DNA of 64,000 bases from contig CANKHA010000001.1 of NCBI GenBank assembly GCA_947481685.1, positions 62,001 to 126,000 of the forward strand, read 5' to 3'. The DNA is from Bradyrhizobiaceae bacterium. GTDB lineage: Bacteria; Pseudomonadota; Alphaproteobacteria; Rhizobiales; Xanthobacteraceae. Numbering within the stretch: the stretch's first letter is position 1; each line of letters opens with the position of its first letter. The notes below the pieces were generated by a model. The model was given only the letters and a program-made list of their open reading frames with translations. It searched no databases and was not told where the DNA came from. The position numbers and the translations under genes were made by a program. This document shows positions 30,801 to 38,242 of the stretch, one piece after another.

Positions 30801-30969
30801 CCAGTGGTGGATCAATCTCTCCACCGCGATCGTGTTCGGCCTCGGCTTTGCAACGGTGCTGACACTGATCGTCACGCCGGCAGCACTGATCGCGATCGAG
30901 CAACTGGCAGACCGCCGCCGCCGCTGGGGCGTTGCTTTCCGAAGGCGCTTCCTTACCCTCAGCCGGTGA
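27856..30969 (+). CDS. Efflux RND transporter permease subunit (AcrB family)
   Basis: Inner-membrane proton-driven pump of 1037 residues with the two-fold RND layout: a short N-terminal helix (FIDYAIGHARLTIALLIFLLLAGF), large periplasmic loops and two blocks of membrane helices. The TM4 proton-relay pair is present in GMLVDDAIIVSEFAERRL. In the second half the equivalent helix reads VIVNNNIVLIDTYDRLR rather than the AcrB-type KNAILIVEF, so the relay lysine is replaced. This feature is shared by many non-AcrB members. Substrate is unknown; the TetR gene upstream suggests induction by a toxic compound. Confidence 0.93.
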   Translation: MSKFIDYAIGHARLTIALLIFLLLAGFVAYETIPKEAEPDVKIPIIYVQLAQRGISPEDSERLLLRPVETQLKSVSNVKEMRSTAFEGGGYVLLEFEAGFDSKSALADVRAKVDDAKSDLPRDVDEPIVQEVNLSLYPVLVVALSGDVPERSMLRIARAAKNALEQVPGVLAAELRGARDEVVEIIAEPMLMKSYGVSLDQLTQVAQASNSLVAAGVQEGATGRFAVKVPSLIETPKDVLSIPVVSSQGATVTLGDISQVRPTFKDATTVTRVNGRPAMTIEISKRTGANLIETVDGVKKVVEQLKQTWPAAVQVSFSQDKSKVIRQMLGDLQNSVATGVLLVVVIILFALGSRASLFIGIAIPASFLAGVLGLQMAGLTVNIVVLFSLILAVGMLVDDAIIVSEFAERRLAEGMAPREAYSLAAKRMAGPVIAATATRVAAFSPLLFWPGVVGQFMKYLPITLIATLSASLAVALFFTPTLGALLGKANPHPQDDQMKDTGLYMRTVKLALRHPGMTLSLVAFLLVAVPVAYGKLGKGVEFFPDVEPDYGQVVVHGRGNLSIDEKDKFVRAVEERVLKMKGLATVYTRSGEQPRGMDAISEDTIGIIQFEFADWKTRPPAHVIMDGIRDATADIPGILVEVTAPSGGPPTGKPVQVQLSAIDPAALPGAARKVADMLAKRSDIRDLDDGQPLPGIDWKINVDKAEAAKYGAGVGTVGTAVQLVTNGVKVTEYRPAESDKSVDIIVRFAQDRRNLDEIDSLRVQMPTGNVPVGNFVERQPTPRVGYINRVAGNRIMNVQSNLPEGVQSAQVQQEVAAELRTMDLGPGVTWKLKGEDEEREKAGAFLMKAFGTAMFMIFAILLAQFNKLTSVFLVLSAVVLSTIGVLLGLMVMGQAFGVVMTGIGVIANAGVIVNNNIVLIDTYDRLRREGQNAYDAILETCRERARPVVLTAVTAILGVLPIAFGVNIEFLSREVTIGAPSTQWWINLSTAIVFGLGFATVLTLIVTPAALIAIEQLADRRRRWGVAFRRRFLTLSR

Positions 30970-31014
30970 CAGGAATCGGCGTACGGCTGCATTTGATCTG
31001 TTATAGTGCGAGCC

Positions 31015-31998
31015 ATGCGCGAAATTGATTCAGGCATCACATTACAGAAACTTGAAATCTTCTGCTGCGTTGCGGAACTCAGAAGCGTTACCAGGGCGGC
31101 TGAACGCATCGGAATTGCTCAGCCGGTGGTGACCGCCCACATTCGCAGCCTTGAAGCCAAGCTCGGGGTCAGGCTGGTAGGGCGCACCGGTCGCAACATC
31201 AGCCTCACCGAAGCAGGTCAGCGCGTGTTCTCCTGGGCTGCGGAAGTGATGGCAAGCAAGCGGCAGCTTGAGCGTGAACTCGGAAGCTTGCGTGGGGGGA
31301 CAGGCGCCAATGTCTCTGTCGCAGCGTCGATCACCGCCGGATCATACATTCTTCCTGATATCGTCATCGCGTTTCACAGCTCGCACCCGGAAGCGATCAT
31401 TTCAACGCATGTTTCCAACTCGCCATCGGCCTGCGAGGCCGTGCGCACCGGCGAGTGTGATTTTGGACTTATGACCCTCGAAGGCGAGGTTTCGGACAAT
31501 CTGGTTGTCGAGACTATTCGGAACGAACCGCTCGTTCTGGTTGCGTCACCCCTGAACAGGCTTGTGGGCCGGAGTGTATGCGTCGACGATCTCGGGAAGT
31601 TACCGTTCGTCACAGGTCCAAAGTCGATTGTGCGTCGCGCCATTGAAGACAAAAGTCTGTCTGATCTGGGCGTGGAGCGGAAGAATATCGTGTTGGAACT
31701 GAGCCATACCGAATCGATCAAGCGGGCGGTGCGCTCTGATGTGGGGTTGAGCTTTCTCTTTCAGGCCGCCTTGAAGGATGAGCTTGCAACCGGAATGCTG
31801 CAGCGTATCGACGTTCCGGGCCTGCAGATGTTCGTTCCGATTGTGCTGGTGTATCGGAGGGACCGCAGTTTCACGGCGCTTCAACAGGCATTGATGGACC
31901 GCATACGCGCATTCGCTTCCACGCCCGTTGCGGACGAGACGATGATTTCGAAACCGTCGCCGCTCAATCTGACCGTGGTTAGGGGCGAACGCAGCTAA
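31015..31998 (+). CDS. LysR-family transcriptional regulator
   Basis: A 327-residue regulator. The N-terminal winged helix-turn-helix is LQKLEIFCCVAELRSVTRAAERIGIAQPVVTAHIRSLEAKLG followed in the usual place by a wing (VRLVGRTGRNISLTEAG). The C-terminal two-lobed effector domain is complete. ATG 31015 is used; GTG 31006 is three codons upstream. It starts 45 bases after the RND stop but faces the same way as the transporter operon 250 bases downstream, which it probably controls; LysR genes next to tct operons usually sense the imported acid. Confidence 0.9.
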   Translation: MREIDSGITLQKLEIFCCVAELRSVTRAAERIGIAQPVVTAHIRSLEAKLGVRLVGRTGRNISLTEAGQRVFSWAAEVMASKRQLERELGSLRGGTGANVSVAASITAGSYILPDIVIAFHSSHPEAIISTHVSNSPSACEAVRTGECDFGLMTLEGEVSDNLVVETIRNEPLVLVASPLNRLVGRSVCVDDLGKLPFVTGPKSIVRRAIEDKSLSDLGVERKNIVLELSHTESIKRAVRSDVGLSFLFQAALKDELATGMLQRIDVPGLQMFVPIVLVYRRDRSFTALQQALMDRIRAFASTPVADETMISKPSPLNLTVVRGERS

Positions 31999-32103
31999 TC
32001 TCTCGCTTATTTTTTCCATAGGCATGCGATCATAGTCCGTCACCCGGACGACGATGAATGCAGCGACATCTCGGCTCTGCGATCTTCCCCGCCACAATCT
32101 CCA

Positions 32104-32119
32104 ATAGCCACTGAGCTAT
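32104..32119. promoter_or_regulatory. Dyad between lysR and tctC, possible regulator site
   Basis: ATAGC (32104-32108) and GCTAT (32115-32119) are separated by six bases, roughly 95 bases upstream of the predicted tctC transcription start. The spacing gives T-N12-A rather than the classical T-N11-A of LysR sites, so assignment to the LysR protein is tentative. Confidence 0.3.
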
Positions 32120-32170
32120 GGAAGCGTCTTGAAACCGGCGCTGCGGCAACCTTCAGCCGATCCCGGACCG

Positions 32171-32201
32171 TTGACAACCAAGCCAATTCTCCAACTATAC
32201 G
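32171..32201 (+). promoter_or_regulatory. Predicted sigma-70-type promoter of the tct operon
   Basis: TTGACA at 32171-32176 is a perfect -35 box; CTATAC/TATACG at 32195-32201 is the best -10 candidate with an 18-19 base spacer, slightly long, as is common for activator-dependent promoters. It lies about 48 bases before the chosen tctC start. This suggests transcription separate from lysR. Confidence 0.5.
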
Positions 32202-32248
32202 GTCAGCAACAAAGCCTCGCGCAAGTCGAGGTGTCGGGGAGGATGAAA

Positions 32249-33220
32249 ATGTTCAAAACGTTCGGTCGTAGTTCGCTTTTGGCGCTCGGTCTTGTGATTT
32301 CTGCTTCCGCTCCTGGCTTTGCGCAGTTGAGCAAGCTGGAATTTATCGTTCCGGGCGGACCGGGAAGCGGGCTCGATCAGGCCGCGCGTGCCTTTGAGGA
32401 AGCACTCAAGGCAGAGAAACTCGTGACGAGCACGCAGGTTACGCACGTCGCCGGTGGCGGCGGGATGACCGCGATCTCGCAGTTTGCCACATCCAAAGTG
32501 GGAAACGCGAATGCCGTACTGACGAATGGCGCCGGCAGCCTTGTGTTTCCATTAGCCAACAAGAGCCCAGTGTCACTGCGCACTGTTGCGCCGCTCGCCC
32601 GCATTGCCGGCGAGTATGAGATCATGGTTGTGCGCAGCGATTCCGAATTCAAGACGATCGATGATCTGATTGCGAAGTACAAAGCCAATCCGCCGGCGAT
32701 CCTCTGGGCCGCGGGCGCTCGCGGATCCACAGACCACATTTTCTACGCGATGGTGTCGAAGGCTGTTGGCGTCGATCCGAAGAAGTTGAATTTCATCCCC
32801 AACACCAATACGGGCGAGATTGTCGCAGCTGTTCTCGGCGGTCATGTTGCGGTCGGTGCCGGAGGCTATCAGGATTTCGCGCCACAGGTCGAAGCCGGAA
32901 AGATGCGAGTGCTCGTGGTTGCATCGGCTGAACGTCTCAAGGGCATCGACGCTCCAACGCTTAAGGAAAAAGGCATCGATGTTGTGGTGACCAACTGGAG
33001 AGGTGTGTCCGCACACCCTTCGGTTAGCGAGCCTGATCTCGATAAGCTGTCAGAGGCGTTTGACAAGATGGTCAAGAGCGCCACGTGGAAAAAGATGCTG
33101 GCCGACCGTGGTTGGAACGATATGGATCTCAACCGCAAAGACTATGCGGCCTTCCAGCGTGCCGAAGAAGCCCGCCTGACGCCAATCCTGCAGGATCTTG
33201 GAATGTTGGCCCAGCAGTAA
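32249..33220 (+). CDS. Tripartite tricarboxylate transporter substrate-binding protein (TctC family)
   Basis: Periplasmic solute receptor of 323 residues. A cleavable signal peptide (MFKTFGRSSLLALGLVIS to GFAQ) is followed by the TctC fold: FIVPGGPGSGLDQAARAF, GGGGMTAISQF, LWAAGARGSTDHI and TNWRGVSAHP. GGGGAGG-like purines (32236-32242) stand six bases before ATG 32249, better spaced than for ATG 32243, so 32249 is chosen. The substrate of these receptors cannot be read from sequence; known ones bind citrate, other di- and tricarboxylates or aromatic acids. Confidence 0.9.
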   Translation: MFKTFGRSSLLALGLVISASAPGFAQLSKLEFIVPGGPGSGLDQAARAFEEALKAEKLVTSTQVTHVAGGGGMTAISQFATSKVGNANAVLTNGAGSLVFPLANKSPVSLRTVAPLARIAGEYEIMVVRSDSEFKTIDDLIAKYKANPPAILWAAGARGSTDHIFYAMVSKAVGVDPKKLNFIPNTNTGEIVAAVLGGHVAVGAGGYQDFAPQVEAGKMRVLVVASAERLKGIDAPTLKEKGIDVVVTNWRGVSAHPSVSEPDLDKLSEAFDKMVKSATWKKMLADRGWNDMDLNRKDYAAFQRAEEARLTPILQDLGMLAQQ

Positions 33221-33253
33221 CGCCGGTATTTGAAACGCTGGGCGGATGTTTGT

Positions 33254-33757
33254 ATGGCGGTGCAAGGCAAGACGGCAAAATATTCTCTGAGCAATGTCCG
33301 CTTTTCCGAGGCGGCTCTTGGCACCCTTGCGATCTTGCTGGGTGTGTACGTGGCCGTCGAAGCCACCGGATATAACGACGAGAGTACTTACGATACTCTC
33401 GGTCCGAGTCTCTTGCCGTATATCATCGCCGCCGGGTTGATCCTGACCGGACTGCCCATTCTCGCCGGTGCTTTTACCGCTCGCATGGATGTCGCGCCGG
33501 CTGAGGAGATTGACTGGCGGCCTGTCGCGTTCGTCGTCGCCGGGTTAATCGTGCCGATTTTCTTCATCGTCACCGTTGGCTGGATTCCCGTTATCACCAT
33601 CGTGTTTGTCCTCGGCGCGCGCGCCTTTGGCAGCAGGAGAACGCTGCTGGATGCCGCTATCGGTCTTGCGTTTGGTATCGTGACCTTTGTGCTCTTTAAC
33701 TTCGGACTTGGCCTCCATCTCCCGGGCGGATGGCTATACACCCGATTTTTTGGTTGA
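33254..33757 (+). CDS. Tripartite tricarboxylate transporter small membrane subunit (TctB family)
   Basis: A 167-residue membrane protein with four hydrophobic segments (about residues 18-36, 57-75, 93-125 and 136-155), the TctB layout. The conserved early motif YDTLGPSLLPYIIAAGLIL is visible. ATG 33254 is used; an in-frame TTG at 33230 would add eight residues without support. It lies between tctC and tctA as in all TTT operons and pairs with TctA in the membrane. Confidence 0.88.
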   Translation: MAVQGKTAKYSLSNVRFSEAALGTLAILLGVYVAVEATGYNDESTYDTLGPSLLPYIIAAGLILTGLPILAGAFTARMDVAPAEEIDWRPVAFVVAGLIVPIFFIVTVGWIPVITIVFVLGARAFGSRRTLLDAAIGLAFGIVTFVLFNFGLGLHLPGGWLYTRFFG

Positions 33758-33772
33758 GCGTCGCGAACCCAT

Positions 33773-35275
33773 ATGGAAACGCTCACCCTTCTGGCCCACG
33801 GTTTCTCTGTAGCGCTCACGCCCTATAATCTGATGTGGGCGGCGATCGGCGTTACGCTCGGTACCGCAATCGGCGTGCTGCCGGGCATCGGACCTTCCAC
33901 GACGGTTGCGCTTCTGCTGCCGATGACTTTCGGACTCGATCCCACGTCCGCCTTCATCATGTTCGCCGGCATTTACTACGGCGCGCAGTACGGTGGCTCC
34001 ACAGCTGCGATTTTGCTCAATACGCCGGGCGAAGCCGGCGCGATGATGACAACGCTCGACGGCAATGCCATGGCGCGCAAGGGAAGGGGGGCACAAGCCC
34101 TCGCCACCGCCGCCATTGGTTCGTTTATTGCCGGAACGATCGGAACGATCGGTCTCACCTTTGTCGCGAAGCCGATGGCGGATATAGCGCTGCTGCTTGG
34201 GCCCCCGGAGTATTTTGCGCTGATGGTGCTGGCCTTCACCTGCGTGTCGGCGTTGTTCGGCGATTCCGTCACGCGCGGTCTGCTGTCATTATTTTTTGGT
34301 CTTTTCCTGGGCTCGGTCGGTCTTGAGCCGCTATCGGGTGTTCCGAGGTTCGCTTTCGGTGTCCTGGAATTGCTTGACGGCATCGACACAGTGATCGTTG
34401 CGGTGGCGCTGTTCGCGGTCGGGGAGACTCTCTACTGCGCCGCGCGTTTCCGTTTCACCAAAGAGGAAATTCACGCTCTCAAGGGGTCGCTCTGGATGAG
34501 CAAGGCCGACTGGCTCAGGTCGTGGAAGCCATGGCTGCGCGGCACGGGTATTGGCTTTGCCATCGGAACGCTTCCGGCAGGCGGGAGTGAGGTTCCGACG
34601 GTTCTGTCCTACGTGACGGAAAAGAAGCTGTCGAAACATCCCGAGGAATTCGGTCAAGGCGCGATTGAGGGGGTCGCCGGGCCGGAAGCCGCTAACAATG
34701 CATCTGCCGCGGCGGCGCTTGGTCCGCTGCTGGCGATTGGATTGCCGACTTCCGCGACCGCGGCCATCATGCTGGCTGCCTTTCAGCAATACGGAATCCG
34801 GCCGGGACCACTGCTGTTTCAATCCAAGCCCGATCTCGTCTGGGGGATGATCGCGAGCCTCTACGTCGGCAACGCGATGCTGCTGATCCTCAATCTCCCG
34901 CTGATCGGAATTTGGGTTCGCCTTCTGAAAATTCCGCGGCACTGGCTTTATGCCGGCATTCTCTGTTTCTCGGTCCTTGGCGGTTACACCCTCAACACCA
35001 ACGCCGTAGATCTGGCCATTCTTCTTGTTATAGGTCTCGCGGGTTTTGCAATGCGCTTGCTTAAGGTGCCAATCGTGCCCTGTCTGCTTGGTCTCATTCT
35101 CGGGCCCATGCTGGAAACGCAACTGCGCCGTTCGCTGATGGCGAGTTTGGGTGATCCGACCATTTTCGTGACGCGACCGATTTCGCTAAGTTTTCTTGCT
35201 ATCGCCGCGACCGTCGTACTCGTACCGCTGCTGATGCGGGTTATGCGCCGGAGAGCGGTTGCTGCCCTCCCATAA
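33773..35275 (+). CDS. Tripartite tricarboxylate transporter large permease (TctA family)
   Basis: Main membrane subunit, 500 residues, about a dozen hydrophobic helices. The family signatures are [20 protein letters not shown] near the N-terminus, [20 protein letters not shown], and the duplicated glycine-rich loop [16 protein letters not shown] with [20 protein letters not shown] in the second half. It drives secondary uptake of the ligand brought by TctC. The gene follows tctB by 15 bases and precedes the aldolase gene by 69 bases. Confidence 0.93.
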   Translation: METLTLLAHGFSVALTPYNLMWAAIGVTLGTAIGVLPGIGPSTTVALLLPMTFGLDPTSAFIMFAGIYYGAQYGGSTAAILLNTPGEAGAMMTTLDGNAMARKGRGAQALATAAIGSFIAGTIGTIGLTFVAKPMADIALLLGPPEYFALMVLAFTCVSALFGDSVTRGLLSLFFGLFLGSVGLEPLSGVPRFAFGVLELLDGIDTVIVAVALFAVGETLYCAARFRFTKEEIHALKGSLWMSKADWLRSWKPWLRGTGIGFAIGTLPAGGSEVPTVLSYVTEKKLSKHPEEFGQGAIEGVAGPEAANNASAAAALGPLLAIGLPTSATAAIMLAAFQQYGIRPGPLLFQSKPDLVWGMIASLYVGNAMLLILNLPLIGIWVRLLKIPRHWLYAGILCFSVLGGYTLNTNAVDLAILLVIGLAGFAMRLLKVPIVPCLLGLILGPMLETQLRRSLMASLGDPTIFVTRPISLSFLAIAATVVLVPLLMRVMRRRAVAALP

Positions 35276-35344
35276 TTTTCCATTTCTCAGGCGCGTGTGT
35301 TCGAAGAGCCCGTCGGATCATCTGCCTGCAATTCGGAGTTATCA

Positions 35345-36151
35345 ATGTCCCACGATGCCCAACAAGGATTGAAGTCGAAGATCAGATCGGGAAGGGCGCT
35401 GATCGGCTCTTACGTAACCTTCGCGTCGCCGGAAGTCGTCGAACTGTTTGCGCATGCGGGGATGGACTACGTTATTATAGACCTGCAGCACTCCTCGCCG
35501 GACTGGCAGACGCTGGCGCATATGCTGCGGGCGGCGGACGCGGGCGGAACATCGCCAATCGTGCGCGTTCACACCCATGAGCCGAGTTTCATTCTGAAAG
35601 TTCTGGAAATGGGCGCGGAGGGAATTTCGTTGCCCGGCGTGCAGAACGCAGCAGACATTCGCGCCGCTGTCGATGCCATGTATTACCAACCGGTCGGCAA
35701 TCGTGGAGCTTGCGGCCACACGCGGGTTGGCGGCTACAATTCGCGCCGGTCCGATTTCCCGGAACATGTGCGACGCCAGAACGAACGGGTATGCATCTGG
35801 GCGATTGTTGAGGATACCGCTTCCATCGGCCGCGTAGGCGAGATTGCTGCCGTGCGTCCGGGCGCGGATGTGATCGGCGTTGGGCGCGGCGATCTGTCGG
35901 TTGCTTTGGGACTTGGCGGGCAGGTCAATCATCCGGACGTCATCGCAGCGAACGAGCGCGTCATTAAAGACGTCCAGGCTAATTCCGGCGGCCAGTGTGC
36001 TTCCTCGACAATGATCCAGCGGGTAGAGGACATCGCGCCATGGTACGATCGCGGCTGCCGTCTGTTCACCTACGCAGCCGATGCTATTCTGCTGATGGAT
36101 GCAGCGCGCGGCGCTGTCGATGCGTTTCGTTCGGCTCTCCCGGCGAAATAG
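35345..36151 (+). CDS. HpcH/HpaI aldolase/citrate lyase family protein
   Basis: Class II, metal-dependent pyruvate-type aldolase fold of 268 residues. The catalytic set looks intact: His49 in DLQHSSPDW, Arg74 in IVRVHTHEP, metal ligands Glu156 in AIVEDTAS and Asp183 in GVGRGDLS. Relatives cleave 4-hydroxy-2-oxo-heptanedioate, 2-keto-3-deoxyrhamnonate or macrophomate-type compounds to pyruvate and an aldehyde. The exact substrate is unknown. ATG 35345 follows a GGAG site six bases upstream. Position directly behind tctCBA suggests it cleaves a derivative of the imported acid. Confidence 0.87.
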   Translation: MSHDAQQGLKSKIRSGRALIGSYVTFASPEVVELFAHAGMDYVIIDLQHSSPDWQTLAHMLRAADAGGTSPIVRVHTHEPSFILKVLEMGAEGISLPGVQNAADIRAAVDAMYYQPVGNRGACGHTRVGGYNSRRSDFPEHVRRQNERVCIWAIVEDTASIGRVGEIAAVRPGADVIGVGRGDLSVALGLGGQVNHPDVIAANERVIKDVQANSGGQCASSTMIQRVEDIAPWYDRGCRLFTYAADAILLMDAARGAVDAFRSALPAK

Positions 36152-36204
36152 TTACCGTCGCCCGGCTCTTATCAGGCTTGCTAAGAGACTGCAGGAAGGA
36201 TCGC

Positions 36205-37287
36205 ATGCTGATTTTGACGAATGAGGACGCGGCGCAGGTGCTGACCATGGGAGCCACCATTGGCGCGCTGGAGAAACTTTATGGCGATCTCGGGCGTGGC
36301 AGTGCGGTTTATCGTGGGCGTACCGATCTGTTCATTCCGACGACGGGCTCCAAGGAGGATGCGCCGTCAGCCTACCAGCTCAAAACCCTCGATGGCGCGG
36401 TGCCGCGCTGGAACGTCGGCTCGATCAGGCTGACGTCGGATGTCGTTGCCTTTCCGCGGATCGGCGGCCAGCGCCGGCGCGTCAAAATCGCCACCGCCCC
36501 CGGCAACCGGTATACCGGGCTGGTCCTGCTTTTCGACAGTGCGACGGGCGTGCTCAAATCCATCTTGCAGGATGGCATGCTGCAGCAATTCTCGGTTGGC
36601 GCGATCAATGCGATCGGCGCGAAGTATCTTGCGCGGGAGAATGCCGAAATTGTCGCGCTGTTCGGCGCTGGCGGTCAGTCCGTGGCCCAGCTTCGTGGGT
36701 TGGCAGAAGTGCGGCCGATCCGGCGTGTGCAGGTTTACACGCCGTCTGCAGGCGAGGCCGAGAAATTTGCGAGAGCGAATGCCGAGGCACTCGGCCTGGA
36801 GATTGTAGCCGCGGCCGATCCCAAGGCCGCGCTCGCGGGTGCGGACATTGTGGTGACGGCGACAAACAGCAGGGTGCCTTTCTTTCCGGCCGAATGGCTT
36901 CAGCCCGGTATGCATCTGAGTTCGCTTCAGCGCGACGAAGCCATGGAAAGCTGTTTTCGGGAGCTCGATATCGTCGTGTTTCATACGCGTGCGAAGGAAA
37001 TCGAACATGCTTCGACGGATTTTGCGGAAATGGAAAAGAAGCACGACTTTGAAATGCACGATCATCCTCCGAGCGACATCGACTGGAACGATTTCCCCGA
37101 TCTGGGCGAACTGGTGAACGGCAATGTGGCCAAACGTTCAAATGCGGCCCAACGCACTTTCTTTCTGAACAGCACGGGCTGCGGCGCGCAATATTCCGCG
37201 GTTGGCGAGTTGATCTATGCCGCAGCGCGGGCGCGTGGTCTGGGACACGAAGTGCCGGACGCGTTATTTACAGAGTCCATCGGCTGA
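36205..37287 (+). CDS. Ornithine cyclodeaminase/mu-crystallin family protein, atypical
   Basis: NAD(P)-binding protein of 360 residues with the OCD/mu-crystallin layout: VKIATAPGN (Lys94), LVLLFDSATGVLKSI and Rossmann loop ALFGAGGQSV (GAGGQ at 154-158), later GADIVVTATNS and ELVNGNVAKRS. Family enzymes reduce or deaminate imino/amino acids. The segment normally reading LTxLRTAAVSA is here LQQFSVGAINA, so the substrate-carboxylate Arg appears to be Ser130. A different substrate or a regulatory role is possible. ATG 36205 follows AGGAAGGA; the open frame to 35995 overlaps the aldolase gene and is discarded. Confidence 0.82.
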   Translation: MLILTNEDAAQVLTMGATIGALEKLYGDLGRGSAVYRGRTDLFIPTTGSKEDAPSAYQLKTLDGAVPRWNVGSIRLTSDVVAFPRIGGQRRRVKIATAPGNRYTGLVLLFDSATGVLKSILQDGMLQQFSVGAINAIGAKYLARENAEIVALFGAGGQSVAQLRGLAEVRPIRRVQVYTPSAGEAEKFARANAEALGLEIVAAADPKAALAGADIVVTATNSRVPFFPAEWLQPGMHLSSLQRDEAMESCFRELDIVVFHTRAKEIEHASTDFAEMEKKHDFEMHDHPPSDIDWNDFPDLGELVNGNVAKRSNAAQRTFFLNSTGCGAQYSAVGELIYAAARARGLGHEVPDALFTESIG

Positions 37288-37312
37288 CGGTTTCGGAGCG
37301 AGATTCTGACTC

Positions 37313-38227
37313 ATGCCAAATGCGAAGCCATATCATACCGAATCCGGACGCCTCGTGCTTGAGACCGCGGTCGGAAAATATCCAAACACGCAGGCGCTAC
37401 ACGCCGGTCGTGTAGCATCCAGCCTCGTCACATTGGATCTGGTTGACGTCCCCGTCATCATCCGGGCGTTTACGGCGATGTTGCGAGAGTTGCGCTATGC
37501 GATGAGCGAAATGGCCCTCGCGACCTTTCTGCAGGCAAAGGCCTATGACAAGCAGCTCGTGCTGTTGCCCGTTGTTATCGCGGCGCGTTTCCAGCAACAC
37601 GCGTTTTTGTGTCGGGTAGATAGCGATATCCGCGGGCCGAAAGACCTTGTCGGCCGCCGTGTCGGCGTGCGCGCCTATAGCCAGACGACCGGCATGTGGC
37701 TGCGCGGCATTCTGGTGGACGATTATGGTGTGCGACCGGAGAAGGTGAACTGGCTCACGTTCGAGGACGCGCATGTCGCCGAATACCGCGATCCGCCCTG
37801 GGCCGAACGGGCACAGCCCGGCCAGGAATTGGTCGCGATGCTGCGTAGCGGCGAACTGGATGCGATCATCGTCGGCAACGAAGTGCCGGATGATCCTGTG
37901 TTCAGAACCGTCTTTCCCGACCCGAATGCTGCCGCAGACATGTTCTGGCGCAAGCACGGGTTCGTGCCGGTCAATCACATGCTGACGGTTCGTCGCGACC
38001 TGGCTCAGGACCATCCGGATATTTTTCCTGAAGTGGTCCGTCTTTTCCGCGAGTCCAAAGATGCCGTTGCGGCATCGAATCCTGACGGCCGCGACCCATT
38101 GGTTTTCGGCCGCGCAGCGCTGGATCCCGCGATCCGTCTCGCTTTGCGTTACTCAACGGAACAAGGGCTGCTTCCGCGCAAGATGGATATAGAGGACATC
38201 TGGGAGGGATTGCCGGCCGGCGTTTGA
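37313..38227 (+). CDS. 4,5-dihydroxyphthalate decarboxylase (Pht5)-family / substrate-binding-like protein
   Basis: A 304-residue protein related to 4,5-dihydroxyphthalate decarboxylase and to NMT1/SsuA-like binding proteins. The recognisable core is EMALATFLQAK, GPKDLVGRRVGVRAYSQTTGMWLRG, LRSGELDAIIVGNEVPDD and FVPVNHMLTVRRDL. It has no signal peptide, so it should be cytoplasmic, favouring an enzyme over a transport receptor. Substrate cannot be inferred; aromatic dicarboxylates are only one option. The gene follows the OCD-like gene by 25 bases and is the last plus-strand gene of the module. Confidence 0.78.
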   Translation: MPNAKPYHTESGRLVLETAVGKYPNTQALHAGRVASSLVTLDLVDVPVIIRAFTAMLRELRYAMSEMALATFLQAKAYDKQLVLLPVVIAARFQQHAFLCRVDSDIRGPKDLVGRRVGVRAYSQTTGMWLRGILVDDYGVRPEKVNWLTFEDAHVAEYRDPPWAERAQPGQELVAMLRSGELDAIIVGNEVPDDPVFRTVFPDPNAAADMFWRKHGFVPVNHMLTVRRDLAQDHPDIFPEVVRLFRESKDAVAASNPDGRDPLVFGRAALDPAIRLALRYSTEQGLLPRKMDIEDIWEGLPAGV

Positions 38228-38242
38228 GCAACGATTGTTCTG

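Noticed and set aside
28591-30903. A 770-codon open frame on the minus strand opposite the RND pump gene
   Set aside because: It is antisense to a full, motif-confirmed RND gene; its His/Arg/Asp-rich composition is what a shadow of a high-GC gene gives, and it has no recognisable domain.
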